Shown: one piece after another, positions 1 to 7,610 of the stretch
Position numbering within the stretch: position 1 is the first letter of the stretch
Layout: each line of letters begins with the position of its first letter
NCBI RefSeq assembly: GCF_963555915.1
Contig: NZ_CAUVXL010000038.1
Location: forward strand, 1-19,633
Length of the DNA stretch: 19,633 nt
Source: Protofrankia sp963555915
GTDB taxonomy: Bacteria > Actinomycetota > Actinomycetes > Frankiales > Frankiaceae
Direction of reading: 5' to 3'
Position numbers and translations under genes: made by a program
The notes under the pieces: model-generated
Databases searched by the model: none
The model's input: the letters and a program-made list of their open reading frames with translations, nothing else
Told to the model about the DNA's origin: nothing

Positions 1-905
<905 letters not shown>

Positions 906-939
906 CCGCGTCACACCACGCCCATGGCGCCGCAGCCGA

Positions 940-1065
940 TCAGTATCGCGAGTGTGTCACCGCTGCCCAGTGTGTCTGCCACTTGCCGTCCTCAATCGCG
1001 TGCGTCACGTGAGACTGCGCAGCATAGTGTCGCAGAACATGGGTTTCGGTACGGATTGTCGTCAC
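940..1065 (-). CDS. Possible small ORF, 41 codons, His-rich
   Basis: A GTG at 1065 opens a 41-residue frame that ends at TGA 940-942, in the gap between the ligase and kinase genes. A GGAG sits six bases before the GTG. The product has six histidines and three aromatic residues in its second half (KWQTHWAAVTHSRY). I do not recognise a family. It is included because it has a ribosome-binding site and sits alone in a gap; chance occurrence is quite possible. Confidence 0.25.
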   Translation of the reverse strand: MTTIRTETHVLRHYAAQSHVTHAIEDGKWQTHWAAVTHSRY

Positions 1066-1112
1066 ATCCTGCTCCGGACGCGGTGGTCGTCCGTGACACC
1101 TGCAGTGGATGG

Positions 1113-2303
1113 TCAGGCGAGGCCGAGGACGTCGATGAGGCGGCGGGCGCCCGCGCCACCGGAGTCGAGCGCGATCGCCAGTGCCCGGGGCACGTCCAGA
1201 TCGTCGCGCAGCGCCGCGTCGACCGCGTCGACCGCAGCCGCCGGGTCCGGCGCGGAGCGGGCGCGCCCGGCCGCGACATACAGCTGGTCGAGGGTGTCCT
1301 CGACTCCGGTCAGGGCTGACTCGTGGTAGTCCCAGGCGTCCTGCCAGCGTCGGGCGAGGCACAGCAGGCGGACGGCCGCCGGCGTGTGCCGGTCGAGCAG
1401 GTCGTCGACGAGCGTCAGGTTGCCCAGGGACTTCGACATCCTGATGCCGTCGACTCGGACGGAGCCGACCTGTAACCAGGCGCGGGCGAACGGTGCCACC
1501 CCGGTCGCGCGCTCGGCGAGCAGACTCTCCACCGCGTGGTGGGGGAAACGCAGGTCCTCACCGCCGGCGTGCAGGTCGATGCCGGAGCCGAACGTGTTGA
1601 GCACCATCGCCGCGCACTCCGCGTGCCAGCCGGGCCGCCCCGGACCCCACGGGCTCGGCCAGCTCACCCCGCTCTGGCCGATGTCTCGCGAGCCATCAAT
1701 GCCGGCGCCCCTGCTGTGGCTGTGGCTGTCGCTGTCGCCGGCACGCCAGACCGCCACGTCGAGAGGATCATCGCGTTGCGGGTCGGCCGGGTCGTCGTTG
1801 AACTCGGCGGCGAGCGTGACCGCCTCGTCCAGGCCGAGGCCCACCCGTGCCGCCGCATCCCTGGTACGCGCGTAGACGGTGCCGTTGCGCAGATAGGCGT
1901 GCCCGGCGGCAAGCAGGGCCTGCCCAAGTTCGATCACATGGATGACGGACGCGCGGGCGGTCGGCTCGTGGTCGGGCGGGCGGACGCCGAGCGCGGCCAT
2001 GCTCCGGTCGAAGGCAAAGCGCCCGATCGCGGCGACCTGATCGTAGGGCATGCCGACCCGGCGGGCCTCGGCGAACATCGCGTCATCCACATCGGTGATG
2101 TTGCGTGCGACTTCCACCCGGACGCCCACACTCCGCCAGACCCGGACGGCGAGATCCGTCCACAGGTAGGTGGACGCGTGACCGAGGTGCGTGACGTCGT
2201 AGGGAGTGATCCCGCAGACGTACACCCGCGCCCGACCGACGATCGGCAGTGCGGCGCCGTTGAGCCGCAGGGGATCCCGGGAAGACTCTGCGACGGCATC
2301 CAT
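1113..2303 (-). CDS. MshC/cysteinyl-tRNA synthetase-like ligase
   Basis: This 396-residue protein has the class I aminoacyl-tRNA synthetase catalytic core of the CysRS/MshC family. MshC ligates cysteine to GlcN-inositol in mycothiol synthesis. The N-terminus has the MshC-style signature VCGITPYDVTHLGHASTY (residues 29-46) with the HLGH adenylation motif, where CysRS has HIGN. Further on are GWHAEC (225-230), DLHAGGEDLRFPHHAVE (243-259) and MSKSLGNL (289-296, the KMSKS motif). The probable zinc ligands are C30, C230 and H255. It ends where MshC ends and lacks the CysRS anticodon-binding tail. It nevertheless keeps a Glu (E259) four residues after the first His, the position of the fourth zinc ligand in CysRS, and much of it is unlike a textbook MshC. 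A low-complexity insertion (SDSHSHS, 191-197) precedes the GWHAEC motif. It could be the housekeeping MshC or a paralogue using another acceptor. The start at 2303 has AGGTGG 12 bases upstream. Confidence 0.75.
   Translation of the reverse strand: MDAVAESSRDPLRLNGAALPIVGRARVYVCGITPYDVTHLGHASTYLWTDLAVRVWRSVGVRVEVARNITDVDDAMFAEARRVGMPYDQVAAIGRFAFDRSMAALGVRPPDHEPTARASVIHVIELGQALLAAGHAYLRNGTVYARTRDAAARVGLGLDEAVTLAAEFNDDPADPQRDDPLDVAVWRAGDSDSHSHSRGAGIDGSRDIGQSGVSWPSPWGPGRPGWHAECAAMVLNTFGSGIDLHAGGEDLRFPHHAVESLLAERATGVAPFARAWLQVGSVRVDGIRMSKSLGNLTLVDDLLDRHTPAAVRLLCLARRWQDAWDYHESALTGVEDTLDQLYVAAGRARSAPDPAAAVDAVDAALRDDLDVPRALAIALDSGGAGARRLIDVLGLA
1714..1737. repeat. Short hexamer tandem repeat in ligase gene
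   Basis: Four in-frame hexamers, ctgtgg twice and ctgtcg twice, encode the DSDSHSHS stretch of the ligase. They lie in a segment that appears to be an insertion relative to the family core, just before the zinc-binding GWHAEC motif. Confidence 0.85.
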
Positions 2304-2411
2304 ACGGCCAGGATGCCACCTTTCACCTGCCGTCTCATCTGATGACCGGTGCCGGCGGGCATATTTGATCTTATTGGACCCGGGTGCGTCGCCTGCGGCC
2401 GCAGGGACATG

Positions 2412-3110
2412 TCACGGGCAGCTTTCCTCGAACTTGACGACATTGAAGGTGACCGGGGTCCCGAGGGAGTAGGGCTTACCGGCGGCTGGGGACGTCGAGC
2501 AGATCTTCCAGTTGCTTGCGACCACCACCACCCGGTTCGCGCCGGTGGCGTCATGCACCGTGACACTCGCGTTGGTTCCGAACGCCGGCCGGACGGCGTT
2601 CAGCGACCGGCCGGCGAGGTTCGGCATGGTCGTGCCGATATTCGGGACAGCGGTGTCCACGGCTCCCGGCGCTGGGCAAGACTCCTCGAGTTTGACCACA
2701 CCGAAGTCCACCTTGGTGCTGACCGGATGCGTCCCGGCGGCGGGGGACTGGTCGCAGACCTGCCAGTCGCGGTCGAGAATCTGGTGCCGGCCCCGGCCGA
2801 GTGCGTCATGAGATGTCAACGTTGTGAAGCCGGCTGCCTGCGCGGTGTCCTGGGCGAACTGGAGACCTTTGCCGACCAGATTCGGCAGGGTGCCCGTTGC
2901 GTCCGCGCTCGTGACGGAACCCGGCTTCGGTGTGCTGCCGCCGGCGCGTCCTGAGCTGACGCCGCCGCTGGGACCGCAGCCGGTCAGGGCGAGCGCCGCC
3001 GCCGCTGGGAGTGCGACGACCGCGAGGAGCACGATCGCGGACCGACTGGGGTACCAGACCGGCGCCTGCGACTGCGATCCTCCACGCGACCGCCACCGAT
3101 GTATCGACAC
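2412..3110 (-). CDS. Lipoprotein with two PASTA-like repeats
   Basis: The 232-residue product is predicted to be exported and lipid-anchored. It has a basic N-terminus, a hydrophobic segment (about 25-42), and the lipobox LALTGC with the anchored cysteine at residue 45. A Ser/Gly/Thr linker follows, then two homologous repeats (about 70-145 and 157-232). Each begins PNLVGK or PNLAGR, like PASTA domains, contains WxxCxxSPAAG, and ends in VVKxEESCP. Each repeat therefore has a Cys pair likely to form a disulfide outside the cell. PASTA domains bind peptidoglycan or muropeptides in kinases such as PknB; here they are detached from a kinase, although a Ser/Thr kinase lies downstream on the same strand. 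I chose the GTG at 3110 over the ATG at 3206 because a strong GGAAGGAGG lies about 15 bases before it and the upstream extension is low-complexity Arg-rich. Confidence 0.8.
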   Translation of the reverse strand: MSIHRWRSRGGSQSQAPVWYPSRSAIVLLAVVALPAAAALALTGCGPSGGVSSGRAGGSTPKPGSVTSADATGTLPNLVGKGLQFAQDTAQAAGFTTLTSHDALGRGRHQILDRDWQVCDQSPAAGTHPVSTKVDFGVVKLEESCPAPGAVDTAVPNIGTTMPNLAGRSLNAVRPAFGTNASVTVHDATGANRVVVVASNWKICSTSPAAGKPYSLGTPVTFNVVKFEESCP

Positions 3111-3645
3111 ATCATCAGGATGACGCCTCCTTCCGCGCCTGTCCGCAGAACATCCAACACTCGACATGGGCGTGCGGACCGGCCGTCCGACGCGGCCCAT
3201 ACTCACTGCCTTACGAAGAGTGCAGCTTCGGGCGGGGCGCCAGCGCGGCGAGAGCAGTGGAACCGCACCTGTCGGGATTGATTTGCATCAGGTCCATCAG
3301 CTGGCTCAGCCAAGGTCTTCGGTGGCTCTCCATGCAGGTCGCGACCTGAGCGAAAGACATTCGCCTGATTTCAGTCGTCGCAGCAGAATCGGCGCTAAGA
3401 TGATTGGTTCGCCGAGGTCCCGGCGGCTGTACCATTGGCTTCCCACGTATTTAGCCCGTGACCAGGTGGAGGACATCATCGAGGTCGCGGACAGGGTTCG
3501 TGGCGGCCGGATTGGATTCTATTTGCAGCTCAGGATGGCCTAGTAGTTGACACACCGACCGTGCCGTAGCTACGCTTCTAAAATATGACTTGACGCAACG
3601 GATTCGCTGTCTCGCAGATACCTCTATTCTGATTATGGTGAGGGA
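3111..3645. other. 535-base stretch without a convincing gene
   Basis: Several open frames cross this stretch on both strands, but none shows a recognisable family, good codon bias and a ribosome-binding site together. A minus-strand frame starting at 3360 (MSFAQVATCMESHRRPW and onward, ending at 3211) is protein-like but has no clear ribosome-binding site. A plus-strand frame ending at 3543 (VEDIIEVADRVRGGRIGFYL near its end) could be the remnant of a lost gene. Base composition falls towards AT from about 3350 onward, marking the left shoulder of the AT-richer trio. The right end holds the promoter-like sequence at 3547-3576. Confidence 0.5.
3547..3576 (+). promoter_or_regulatory. Putative sigma-70-type promoter for the methyltransferase trio
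   Basis: A perfect TTGACA (3547-3552) is followed after 18 bases by TACGCT (3571-3576), which fits the actinobacterial TAnnnT -10 pattern. Transcription would begin near 3583, about 60 bases before the methyltransferase start. This is a pattern match only. Confidence 0.45.
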
Positions 3646-4335
3646 TTGACCACGATAAAAAGTGCCTCCGCAAAGTGGACCCTGAGTGATGTGGTTGCGC
3701 TCGCTGCTCTTCAACCATTGGTCAAGGGCTTTGTCCCGTGGACTGCCTGGTCGATGCGTCCTGCGGCGATTGTCAGTATCATCAATGAACTCGAGTTGAA
3801 GCGTCGACGCACGGTCGTCGAGTTGGGCTCTGGAGCCTCCACGATTTTTCTTGCTCGGGCGGTCGAGGGCACTGGAGGCAGATTGGTCAGCATCGAACAC
3901 AATCATGAATATGCAAATTACATCCGACGTCTTATCAGTCGGGAAGGGTTGGAACGGATAGCGCAGGTGGAAACAGTTGATCTTAACCGTTACGCGCCTG
4001 TTGACACAGGCAAACCAGTCGGCTGGGATCTTCCGGAGGTCTGGTATGATATAGACGTTATTCGTTCGGTTTGTCCTATGGGAATCGACATGCTCATAGT
4101 AGATGGCCCACCGGCAGGGGATCAGGGAACGGTACTGGTTCGTGAACCTGCTGTCGGCGCATTGCGAGATAAATTCAATTCGGAATTTTCAATTTTCTTG
4201 GATGATGCCGACCGATTGGCGGAACGTGAAACGATGCGATGCTGGGAAGAGCAGCTGGGAATCGGCATGGTAATTGTTGAGCGAATTTCGCTCGGGATGG
4301 GGAGTTCTGATGGGGGAATCATCCCAACCCTCTAG
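3646..4335 (+). CDS. Class I SAM-dependent methyltransferase
   Basis: The 229-residue product has a Rossmann-type methyltransferase fold of the Methyltransf_24-like kind. Motif I is VVELGSGAST (57-66), which binds SAM. The acidic end of strand beta2 is VSIEHNHEYA, and the beta4 region is MLIVDGPP (149-156), followed by FLDDADR. The substrate cannot be told; related proteins are often found beside glycosyltransferases in glycan or natural-product loci, and a glycosyltransferase lies two genes downstream. The start is uncertain: the only start codon near the beginning of the frame is TTG 3646, with AGGG immediately before it, and a GTG at 3691 is an alternative. The two nearby ATG/GTG frames upstream stop at once. 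Base composition is clearly more AT-rich than the rest of the window. It overlaps the next gene by 26 bases. Confidence 0.8.
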   Translation: MTTIKSASAKWTLSDVVALAALQPLVKGFVPWTAWSMRPAAIVSIINELELKRRRTVVELGSGASTIFLARAVEGTGGRLVSIEHNHEYANYIRRLISREGLERIAQVETVDLNRYAPVDTGKPVGWDLPEVWYDIDVIRSVCPMGIDMLIVDGPPAGDQGTVLVREPAVGALRDKFNSEFSIFLDDADRLAERETMRCWEEQLGIGMVIVERISLGMGSSDGGIIPTL

Positions 4336-5722
4336 CCTTCCGGTGTTATCCGAGGAGGAGAAGCGGAATGTGGATTTTGACATCCGGGTTATTGACGGAT
4401 CGGTCGGCGTAATTGCGCGTTGGGCACGTGGCAAGCGGTCCGAGATGGAAGCCGCATTGTTCGGTGATTCCGCTTCCCTCGAACATCCATATCTGGGGCT
4501 TGTCAAGAGTATCGGAAATGGGGCCGCGCTCGTCAGTTCACGTTTATCCGATCTCGGTGTAGTGCTACTTGAAGTCGATCTTCAGCCGCAAGACGAGGAT
4601 GGCGTCACCGCACCGCTGGATTCCATGTCTAATTCCCGGTTAGCGATGCTGCGTTGCCTTGTGATGTGGGGCTGGGGCACAGGTGCGGAGAGTGAGGAAC
4701 TCGCAAAGGCGTTGCTGGAACGTCCTATTGGGCCGATCAGTTCTAAGGAACCCCGACTGGCTGCCACTCTTGAAGAAAGCGGCTGGGCTGTCGCGGATGC
4801 CTGGCTCCTGACCTCTGTTTCGCCGATCACCGATAGAGACCAGACTCCATGGTGTGTTCGCGGTGCACGTATTTTATACAGCGACCAGGGTCTCCTGGTC
4901 GCCTGGCATGCTCTATTCACGGCGCAGGACTGGTATCGAACGCCGGACAAGAGCCTCATAACGCCGTTGCCGGAGCGTCTCCGCCGTCGTGGTCAACTGT
5001 TTGGAATAGAAGGAAATTCCGGCGTAGACTATGCCGGCCGTCTGATTCAAGATATCCTGCAACATCATGAATGGACGGTGTGGCAGCTGACGCAACGTGT
5101 CGAGGAGTGGGAACGTGACTTCTTCGGCGCCGCACGCGAAGGTGCGTTCTTCGATGGATTTGATCTACAGAACCTCGGGGTTCGCCTTGATGAGATACAT
5201 AAACTGGTGGTTCAGCTCAGGCAGGTAGGTAGGGATCTTGATCGGCGCGCTGATCTTGCCTGGTTGCCGGCTCCGACTATGGCGGATCCCGCGCCCCCGA
5301 TGAATGCTCTTAATCACGAAGTTCATCAACGTGTTAAACAGATGCAAGAGCGCATCGAGAGTCTTAACGGCAGCCTGCGAGAGGGCTGGACGCTCCTGGC
5401 AAGCGCTGCCGCGGGAGCGCAGGTCGAGTTTCAGCGAAGCACCCAGGAGCTTCAACAGCGATTTCAGAACGCCGCTGCTTTTGTCGCGGCTCTGGTACTT
5501 GTGCCCGGTCTTGTGATCAGTCTGTATTCGGCGAACGTCAAGGGGCTTCCTGGCCTGGGCTACCAGGCTGGCCTACGAAATATCGGCATCTACGCTCTTC
5601 TGGGTGCCGCGATTACGGGTGGCTCGCTTAATGCGCTTGCAAATGGTCGTCGGATCTTGGCATACAGCATTCTCTATGTCGGCGTAGTTGGCCTGCTCCT
5701 GACAACGCTTATACTGCTCTAG
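4310..5722 (+). CDS. Membrane protein with CorA-like C-terminus, unknown N-terminal domain
   Basis: This 470-residue protein has a large soluble part (1-330) that I do not recognise. A long amphipathic, probably coiled-coil helix follows (about 339-387, HQRVKQMQERIESLNG onward), then three hydrophobic segments (about 388-408, 423-443, 449-470). A long helix leading into a first membrane segment followed by a SANVKGLPG loop resembles the CorA magnesium-channel superfamily. There the loop reads GMN and then MPEL; here the GMN is degenerate (SAN), and there is a third membrane segment. It may be a CorA-like membrane effector or scaffold rather than a transporter. The ATG at 4310 was chosen because GGGGAG lies five bases upstream; an alternative start at 4274 is deep inside the methyltransferase gene. 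It overlaps that gene by 26 bases and is followed by the glycosyltransferase after 19 bases, so the three are probably one operon. Confidence 0.6.
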   Translation: MGESSQPSSLPVLSEEEKRNVDFDIRVIDGSVGVIARWARGKRSEMEAALFGDSASLEHPYLGLVKSIGNGAALVSSRLSDLGVVLLEVDLQPQDEDGVTAPLDSMSNSRLAMLRCLVMWGWGTGAESEELAKALLERPIGPISSKEPRLAATLEESGWAVADAWLLTSVSPITDRDQTPWCVRGARILYSDQGLLVAWHALFTAQDWYRTPDKSLITPLPERLRRRGQLFGIEGNSGVDYAGRLIQDILQHHEWTVWQLTQRVEEWERDFFGAAREGAFFDGFDLQNLGVRLDEIHKLVVQLRQVGRDLDRRADLAWLPAPTMADPAPPMNALNHEVHQRVKQMQERIESLNGSLREGWTLLASAAAGAQVEFQRSTQELQQRFQNAAAFVAALVLVPGLVISLYSANVKGLPGLGYQAGLRNIGIYALLGAAITGGSLNALANGRRILAYSILYVGVVGLLLTTLILL

Positions 5723-5741
5723 TCTGAGACGAGGCGTGTTG

Positions 5742-6485
5742 ATGTCAAAAGTGTCCATCATTACTGCTGTCACGCGACCGGGCTTGCTACCGGCTCTGTA
5801 TGAGGCCCTCACACTTCAGGATGTTGCCTGGGAGTGGCTTGTTCAGCTGGATGGAGAAGCCATATCGTGGGTACCGCAACCGGCGGACGAGAAATGGCTC
5901 GGTGACGAGAGGGTGCAGCTCGAGCGAAACGCCCGCCCAATGGGCTCAGGAACGACAAGAAACCAGGCTTTGATGCGGGCGAGCAATGATCTAATTCTGT
6001 GCGTTGACGATGATGACCTTCTTTATCCTAAGGCACTTGGCGCACTGTGTCGCGCGTTGGATAAGTGGCCCGAGTGCTTTGGCGCATGGGGTAGATGCGA
6101 TGTCCAGCGCAGCACCGCGACCGAGTCGGAGGTGTTCCGGGCGTGGCATGTTGATGGTCCGATCGAGCCGGGAACAATTCTTAGACGGTTCGAGGATTCC
6201 GGCGAATTTGCGGTACACGTTGGCGCCGTTTTATGGCGACGTGGTCACCTAATTGCCGTCGGTGGTTACGGGGCACTTCCTCGTTCGATCGACACAAATC
6301 CGTTCTTGGCGTGTGAAGCACTTTTCCCAGTCTGCTATGTCGATGTACCGGTGTATCTCTATCGCCTCCATGGCCAGCAGATGACCCAGGACGAGAGTTA
6401 CAAGGCGATGCAGCGGCGTGTCCACGCGTTCAATTTTGAACGTGCGCATCAACTCAACCACCTGTTGCAGATCCGTCCAAAGTAG
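5742..6485 (+). CDS. Family 2 (GT-A) glycosyltransferase
   Basis: The 247-residue product begins SKVSIITAVTRPG, the beta1 strand and nucleotide-sugar entry of GT2 enzymes. It has GSGTTRNQAL (about 70-79) and VDDDD (88-92), which provides the DXD metal/nucleotide-sugar site, then YPKALGAL. It would transfer a sugar from an NDP-sugar; donor and acceptor cannot be told. It has no membrane segments. The ATG at 5742 was chosen over the in-frame GTG at 5736 because GAGG lies seven bases before it. It is the third gene of the AT-richer trio, beginning 19 bases after the CorA-like gene stops, and is the last plus-strand gene before a return to high-GC sequence. A polypeptide, lipid or cell-wall target are all possible. 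Confidence 0.82.
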   Translation: MSKVSIITAVTRPGLLPALYEALTLQDVAWEWLVQLDGEAISWVPQPADEKWLGDERVQLERNARPMGSGTTRNQALMRASNDLILCVDDDDLLYPKALGALCRALDKWPECFGAWGRCDVQRSTATESEVFRAWHVDGPIEPGTILRRFEDSGEFAVHVGAVLWRRGHLIAVGGYGALPRSIDTNPFLACEALFPVCYVDVPVYLYRLHGQQMTQDESYKAMQRRVHAFNFERAHQLNHLLQIRPK

Positions 6486-6595
6486 TTGGCGCTCTCGAGC
6501 GGTCGGTGCATGGGCGTTGGCTGCGCTTGAACGTCGAGCACGAAAACCGATGTGACGTCGACGGTACAGTCGACGGCGCAGCCGGCGGCAGTACG

Positions 6596-7501
6596 TCAGT
6601 CGTGGTCGGTCATGAAGTCCACGGGGCCCCGGTAGCCGCAGCGGAGCAGGACGTCGAGCATCTGCTGGTCGAACAGTGCGCTCGCGTCCCCCATCACCGG
6701 CGGGAGATGGCCCAGGAGTTCCAGGGACAGGAAGCCGTGCAACTGTGTCCAAACGATCAGACACCCTGCCAGCCCTTCCGGTGGGATCGGGTTGCCCATC
6801 TCCTCGCGCCAGGCTCCGACCTTGGCATGCAGCGTCGGGGTGAGCTCGGCGGCGAAGTGGGACGGGTCGAGCAGCCCGGCCCCGATCGACTCGGCCATAC
6901 AGCGGAACAGCACCTGCACCGCCCGGTCCATATCCGAGCAGGGCTTGGTGTCGGGTGGTGTGTAGTCGGGCACGAGCGTCCCGAAAATCAGCATGTACTC
7001 GGTGACGTGTTCGTGTGACCACTGACGGTAGGAACGTGTCACGTTGAGCCATCGCTTGGCGTGGTCATCGGATGGCGCGAGGGCGAAGGCATCCTCGAGC
7101 GTGTCCGCCAGCGAGCGGAACCCGTCGGCTATCAGTGCGGCGATGAGCTCGTCGCGACTGTCGAAGTACCGATAGAGCGCGGACGGGGTCAGGCCCATCG
7201 TCCGGGCTACCGCCCGCAGTGACACGCCAGCCGCGCCATGGGCGTTGAGCTGGTCGCGAGCGGTCTGCTTGATCTCGTCAATGGTCGCGAGTCGGAGGCG
7301 TTCGCGTCTCGAGGCCGGCTTAGGAGGCCGCTGAACAACGTCTGTCCGGCTCGCGTCCCCCCGCGTCCCGCCTGGCGTCGTTGTCGTCTGCCCGGATAGA
7401 ACACCGCTATCCGGGCCTCCTGCGCCTTGCCAGTCGGGCGCGGATGGCCCGCTCGCGGATCGAACGCCGTTATTCAGCGGCCTCCTGGTCACGTGGGCCA
7501 T
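6596..7501 (-). CDS. TetR-family transcriptional regulator with WHG-type C-terminal domain
   Basis: The 301-residue product has an N-terminal TetR DNA-binding domain at about 66-125: TIDEIKQTARDQLNAHGAAGVSLRAVARTMGLTPSALYRYFDSRDELI, with the recognition helix in PSALYRYF. The ligand-binding domain contains WTQLHGFLSLE, the W..LHG signature of the WHG-type C-terminal domain. It is divergent from the MMPL exporter gene and most likely represses it and itself. An unusual Gly/Ser/Thr-rich N-terminal extension of about 65 residues precedes the HTH. I found no plausible ATG/GTG closer to the HTH, so the start at 7501 (or GTG 7494) stands. A longer open frame upstream crosses the divergent promoter region and is rejected. 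Confidence 0.88.
   Translation of the reverse strand: MAHVTRRPLNNGVRSASGPSAPDWQGAGGPDSGVLSGQTTTTPGGTRGDASRTDVVQRPPKPASRRERLRLATIDEIKQTARDQLNAHGAAGVSLRAVARTMGLTPSALYRYFDSRDELIAALIADGFRSLADTLEDAFALAPSDDHAKRWLNVTRSYRQWSHEHVTEYMLIFGTLVPDYTPPDTKPCSDMDRAVQVLFRCMAESIGAGLLDPSHFAAELTPTLHAKVGAWREEMGNPIPPEGLAGCLIVWTQLHGFLSLELLGHLPPVMGDASALFDQQMLDVLLRCGYRGPVDFMTDHD
7390..7416. repeat. Perfect 10-bp inverted repeat in the 5' part of the tetR gene
   Basis: gcccggatag (7390-7399) and ctatccgggc (7407-7416) are perfect inverted copies around a 7-base loop. They lie in the region coding for the low-complexity extension before the HTH. It could form an RNA hairpin or be a protein-binding site; no T-run follows on either strand, so it is not an ordinary terminator. 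Confidence 0.7.
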
Positions 7502-7565
7502 GCTGTGCCGCCCAGTGAACACTGTCAACTTTCTGGGCGATATGTCTTGACTGTGGCCGGTGTGT

Positions 7566-7580
7566 GCGAACACTGTTCGC
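7566..7580. promoter_or_regulatory. Candidate TetR operator palindrome in the tetR-mmpL intergenic region
   Basis: gcgaaca-c-tgttcgc is a perfect 15-base palindrome. Its core GAACACTGT recurs in the same orientation at 7517-7525, 51 bases away, as a partial site that overlaps a minus-strand TTGACA (7528 to 7523). A plus-strand TTGACT (7547-7552) would put the exporter's -10 on the palindrome. The placement suits repression of both genes. Confidence 0.55.
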
Positions 7581-7610
7581 TGGAGCGATGACAACTCTCT
7601 GGGGGTCCTG

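Noticed and set aside
3166..3543. 125-codon plus-strand frame before the methyltransferase
   Set aside because: No ribosome-binding site, no recognisable family, and composition changes along it; noted as a possible remnant only.
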